Shown one piece after another: positions 30,937 through 33,486 of a stretch of 33,486 bases of DNA. Each line of letters begins with the position of its first letter. Position 1 is the stretch's first letter. Source of the stretch: Corallococcus sp. CA053C. Its GTDB lineage: Bacteria; Myxococcota; Myxococcia; Myxococcales; Myxococcaceae. The stretch is taken from positions 1 to 33,486 of the forward strand of contig NZ_RAWA01000055.1 of assembly GCF_003611675.1 (NCBI RefSeq), given 5' to 3'. Made by a program: the position numbers and the translations under genes. The notes beneath the pieces were generated by a model. That model was not told the DNA's origin. It did not search any database and saw only the letters and a list, made by a program, of their open reading frames with translations.

Positions 30937-32661
30937 ATGGTGAAGTCCCGGCCCCACCCACTGGACGCTGACGTGTACTGCCCTTCCTGCGGCGCCGACG
31001 CCGAAGACTCTTCCCGCTACTGCCCCGCCTGCGGCGCCACGCTGTTGCGTTCGGTGGAGGGCGGTGACGAGTACGTCGGCAAGACGATTGCCTCCAAGTA
31101 CCGGGTGGAGGCCCTCATTGGCGAGGGCGGCATGGGCAAGGTGTACCGCGCCCGCCAGCTCGCGCTCGACAAGGTGGTGGTGCTCAAGGTCCTCCGGCAC
31201 ACGCTGCTGTCGGACGAGCGCACCGTCGCGCGCTTCCAGCGCGAGGCCAAGGCTGCAAGCCGCCTCAACCACCCCAACTCCATCAGCGTGCTGGACTTCG
31301 GCCAGGCCGACGACGGCGCGCTCTTCATCGCGATGGAGTACGTGGCCGGGCAGGACCTGCATCAGATCCTCAGCCGCGAGTGGCCGCTGGGCGAGGGGCG
31401 CGTGGTGCGCATCGCCCTGCAGATCCTCAGCGCGCTGTCGGACGCGCACGGCGCGGGTGTCATCCACCGGGACTTGAAGCCCGAGAACATCATGGTGGAG
31501 CAGCGCCGCAACGAGCCGGACTTCGTGAAGGTGCTGGACTTCGGCATCGCGAAGATCACCGACGTGCAGGACGAGGGCCCGGCCCTCACGCGCGCGGGCT
31601 TCGTGTGCGGCACGCCGGAGTACATGTCGCCGGAGCAGGCGCGCGGCGCGGTGCTGGACTACCGCTCGGACCTGTACGCGGTGGGCGTCATCCTCTACCA
31701 GCTCACGACGGGCCTCCTGCCCTTCGAGTCCGACTCGGCGGTGGGCTACGCCACCAAGCACCTCACCGAGGAGCCGCCGCCGCCCTCGCGCCGCCGTCCG
31801 GACGCGCGCATCTCCCCGGGCATGGAGCGCCTCATCCTGCGCGTCCTGTCGAAGGACCCGGATGACCGGCCGGCCAACGCCGCAGCCTTCAAGATGGAGC
31901 TGCTCGCGGTGGACAAGGAGCGGCGCCGGGGCGGGGCGAACGACAGCGCGCCCCGCCGTCCGCAGCCGTCCGGCGTGCTGGCGCCCATCCCGCGCAAGTC
32001 CCAGGCCGCCCAGAACCAGGAAGCGCGCAACAGCACGGGCTGGAACGACGTGACGGTGGAGGCCACCGTGCGGGCGCTGCCCGACTCGCGCACGCCCGTG
32101 TCCGAGGAGGCCACGCTGGCGCCCGAGGGCGCGCGGGCCAGCCGCACCGCCGAGTCCTCGCCCGCGTCGGGGGGCGGCGAGGGCTTCATCCTCTTCTTCA
32201 AGGCGCTCACCACCATGCTGGTGCTGGGGGCGGTGGGCTTCTTCGTCTACTACTTCGGCGTCGGTGCCGGCAGTGGAACGGAGGGCACCCAGTACCTGCC
32301 GCCGTCCAACGCGCCCCGGCAGCTCAACGCCACCGGCGCCGAGTCGGGAGAGCCCGAATACCTTCGCGAGATTCCCAGCACCGCGCGCAACATCGAGAAG
32401 GCGCACAAGCTGGTGCAGGCCGGCGACCGCGACGTGCTGGCGGGCGAACTGGACCGCGCGACGTCGAGCTACAAGGAAGCCTTCAGCTTCAACCCGGAAG
32501 CGGAGCTGGCCCTCAAGCTGGGTGAGATGTACTGGCAGCGCGACCGGACCGACGAGGCCCGCGGCTGGTGGGAGCGCCACCTGAGGGAGAAGCCCGACTC
32601 GCGGGCGCGCCCGTACATCGAGAAGCGGTTGGGCGCCGTGGCCCGGCCCGCGCCTCCCTGA
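30937..32661 (+). CDS. transmembrane Ser/Thr protein kinase with zinc ribbon
   Basis: A 574-residue Hanks-type kinase. It has an N-terminal zinc ribbon (YCPSCGAD, then YCPACGATL), and a kinase domain at about residues 54-320 with IGEGGMGKVYRAR, VVVLKVL (catalytic Lys), VIHRDLKPENIM, LDFGIAKI, and GTPEYMSPEQARG. A linker leads to one membrane segment (ALTTMLVLGAVGFFVYYFGVG, about 420-443), and the outside part shows TPR-like helices (AHKLVQAGDRDVLAGELDRA, ALKLGEMYWQRDRTDEARGW). ATG 30937 is chosen, with GTG 30940 one codon on better spaced from AGGGG. Together with the FHA neighbours it probably forms a phospho-signalling unit; the stimulus is unknown. Confidence 0.95.
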   Translation: MVKSRPHPLDADVYCPSCGADAEDSSRYCPACGATLLRSVEGGDEYVGKTIASKYRVEALIGEGGMGKVYRARQLALDKVVVLKVLRHTLLSDERTVARFQREAKAASRLNHPNSISVLDFGQADDGALFIAMEYVAGQDLHQILSREWPLGEGRVVRIALQILSALSDAHGAGVIHRDLKPENIMVEQRRNEPDFVKVLDFGIAKITDVQDEGPALTRAGFVCGTPEYMSPEQARGAVLDYRSDLYAVGVILYQLTTGLLPFESDSAVGYATKHLTEEPPPPSRRRPDARISPGMERLILRVLSKDPDDRPANAAAFKMELLAVDKERRRGGANDSAPRRPQPSGVLAPIPRKSQAAQNQEARNSTGWNDVTVEATVRALPDSRTPVSEEATLAPEGARASRTAESSPASGGGEGFILFFKALTTMLVLGAVGFFVYYFGVGAGSGTEGTQYLPPSNAPRQLNATGAESGEPEYLREIPSTARNIEKAHKLVQAGDRDVLAGELDRATSSYKEAFSFNPEAELALKLGEMYWQRDRTDEARGWWERHLREKPDSRARPYIEKRLGAVARPAPP

Positions 32662-32762
32662 AGTTCGCCTTGAAGTTCGGACGGGGCTTCCGTTGAAGCT
32701 CCGGTGCCGCTCCGCTCAAGGCTCCGGTGCCGCCCGGGGCAGGGTGCTGACGCCCCCGACCT

Positions 32763-33471
32763 TCAGCCGAGCGTTTCCACCTGCACCACGTGCTGACCCA
32801 GGCGGACCCGGTCGCCCGGACGCAGGGGGCGCTCCGTGGCCGGGGGGATGCGCACGAAGGTGCCCAGGCCGCCGGACAGGTCCCTCAGCATCGCGCCCGA
32901 CGCGGTGGGGCTCAGCTCGCAGTGCCGGCCGGCGAGCCCCTCGTCATGCGGGTAGGCCAGGTCGCAGTGGGCCTGCCCGATGGTCAGCAGCGCCGCGGCC
33001 GTCACGACCGCCCGGCCCGCCCTGCCGCCCATGTGCACCTCTTCGACGCCGTACAGCGTCTGGCCCAGGGGCACCGGTGAGCCGTACAGGTTGGGGCGGC
33101 CGGCGACAGGGGGCGGCGCTTCGACGCGGCCGGTGAAGCGGAACAGCCGCTGGCCGGCGCTGAAGAGGGCGCGCGGCGCCAGGGGCTCCGTGCCGGAGAA
33201 GGTGACGTAGACGCCCGAGGCGCTCGTCTCGTCCCGCACGAAGAGGGCGCCGTCCTTCACCAGGAAGGTGGCGTGCAGCGGCGACACGAAGACGTCGTCG
33301 GGGAAGAGGATGGCGCCGCGCTGGCGGCCCACCACGCAGCCCGTCACCGGCAGCTTGTAGCGCTGGCCGCGCGTCGTCCCGGCTATCACCGCCAGCCCGA
33401 AGCGCGACGCCACCGGGGCGGGACGCGCCACCGGGGTCGCGCCCGTGGACACCGGGCCGGTGGAAACCGGG
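32763..33471 (-). CDS. FHA-domain protein, 5' end cut by contig end
   Basis: About 235 residues of a protein with two FHA domains. The first has CVVGRQRGAILFPDDVFVSP then LHATFLVKDGALFVRDETSA; the second, more divergent, has LTIGQAHCDLAYPHDEGLAGR then HCELSP and LRDLSGGLGTF. It resembles the FHA gene at 30093 in layout but shows no zinc ribbon in the part that remains. The true start lies beyond the window: the last bases are adapter sequence, so any start codon there (such as GTG at 33480-33482) is artificial. It converges on the kinase gene, with 101 bases between; that gap holds only a duplicated GCTCCGGTGCCGC. Confidence 0.87.
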
Positions 33472-33486
33472 CTCTTATACACATCT
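33472..33486. other. sequencing-adapter sequence at contig end
   Basis: CTCTTATACACATCT is identical to the last 15 bases of the 19-base Tn5/Nextera mosaic end (CTGTCTCTTATACACATCT). Its A/T richness is foreign to this genome. It is almost certainly untrimmed library adapter, not genomic DNA. Confidence 0.93.

Noticed and set aside
30874-32580. 568-codon minus-strand frame opposite the kinase
   Set aside because: Shadow of the kinase gene; translation is His/Arg/Leu-rich with no family wording.

Overview
The window looks like a contig-end piece of a myxobacterial chromosome, most likely family Myxococcaceae (Corallococcus/Myxococcus type). Reasons: very high G+C with strong third-position G/C bias, many lipoproteins, a MYXO-CTERM-like tail on a secreted protease, a zinc-ribbon/Ser-Thr kinase/TPR-like protein, several FHA proteins, and a MoxR-VWA pair. 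Genus is inference. The last 15 bases (33472-33486) match the Nextera/Tn5 mosaic-end adapter, so the right edge is a contig end and the final gene is cut.

Region 1 (1-4600) carries a VOC-fold protein, then a tight run of three secreted lipoprotein genes (Cys-rich protein with a DCxxHD motif, MORN-repeat protein, trypsin-like protease), a predicted outer-membrane barrel protein and a GerW/YtfJ-family protein.

Region 2 (4600-13590) is accessory and strongly eroded. It holds a frameshifted secreted metallophosphoesterase, a Ser/Thr kinase scrap, a PI-PLC-like enzyme of lower G+C, a Cys/Asp-repeat lipoprotein, a MarR scrap, an intact divergent LysR/SDR pair, an alpha/beta-hydrolase scrap, a Tat-exported M23-like protein with a six-bladed repeat domain, and a frameshifted tyrosine recombinase next to two tRNA genes. 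A ~177-bp direct repeat (4841-5017 and 7748-7925, about 85% identical by hand) brackets the phosphoesterase/PI-PLC block. A 24-nt piece of tRNA-Glu is repeated with one mismatch at 9478-9501 and 13605-13628, bracketing ~4.1 kb that ends in the recombinase remnant; this suggests an old tRNA-targeted integration.

Region 3 (13595-22730) is core-like: tRNA-Glu(UUC) and tRNA-Lys(UUU), a GreB-type factor, a hypothetical protein, PhoH with PIN domain, a DUF493 protein, a methyltransferase, a diacylglycerol-kinase-family lipid kinase, DnaK and a hypothetical protein.

Region 4 (22758-33471) is a regulatory and stress cluster: a DCC thiol-redox protein, then an apparent operon MoxR AAA+ ATPase / VWA protein / small PspA-like coiled-coil protein, a convergent soluble diadenylate cyclase (c-di-AMP), a divergent DksA/TraR zinc-finger protein, and an FHA protein divergent from a transmembrane Ser/Thr kinase (both with an N-terminal zinc ribbon), with a second FHA protein at the cut end. 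A kinase beside two phosphothreonine-binding proteins suggests a local phospho-signalling module. Strong hairpins separate the convergent pairs at 18222-18241 and 30050-30086.
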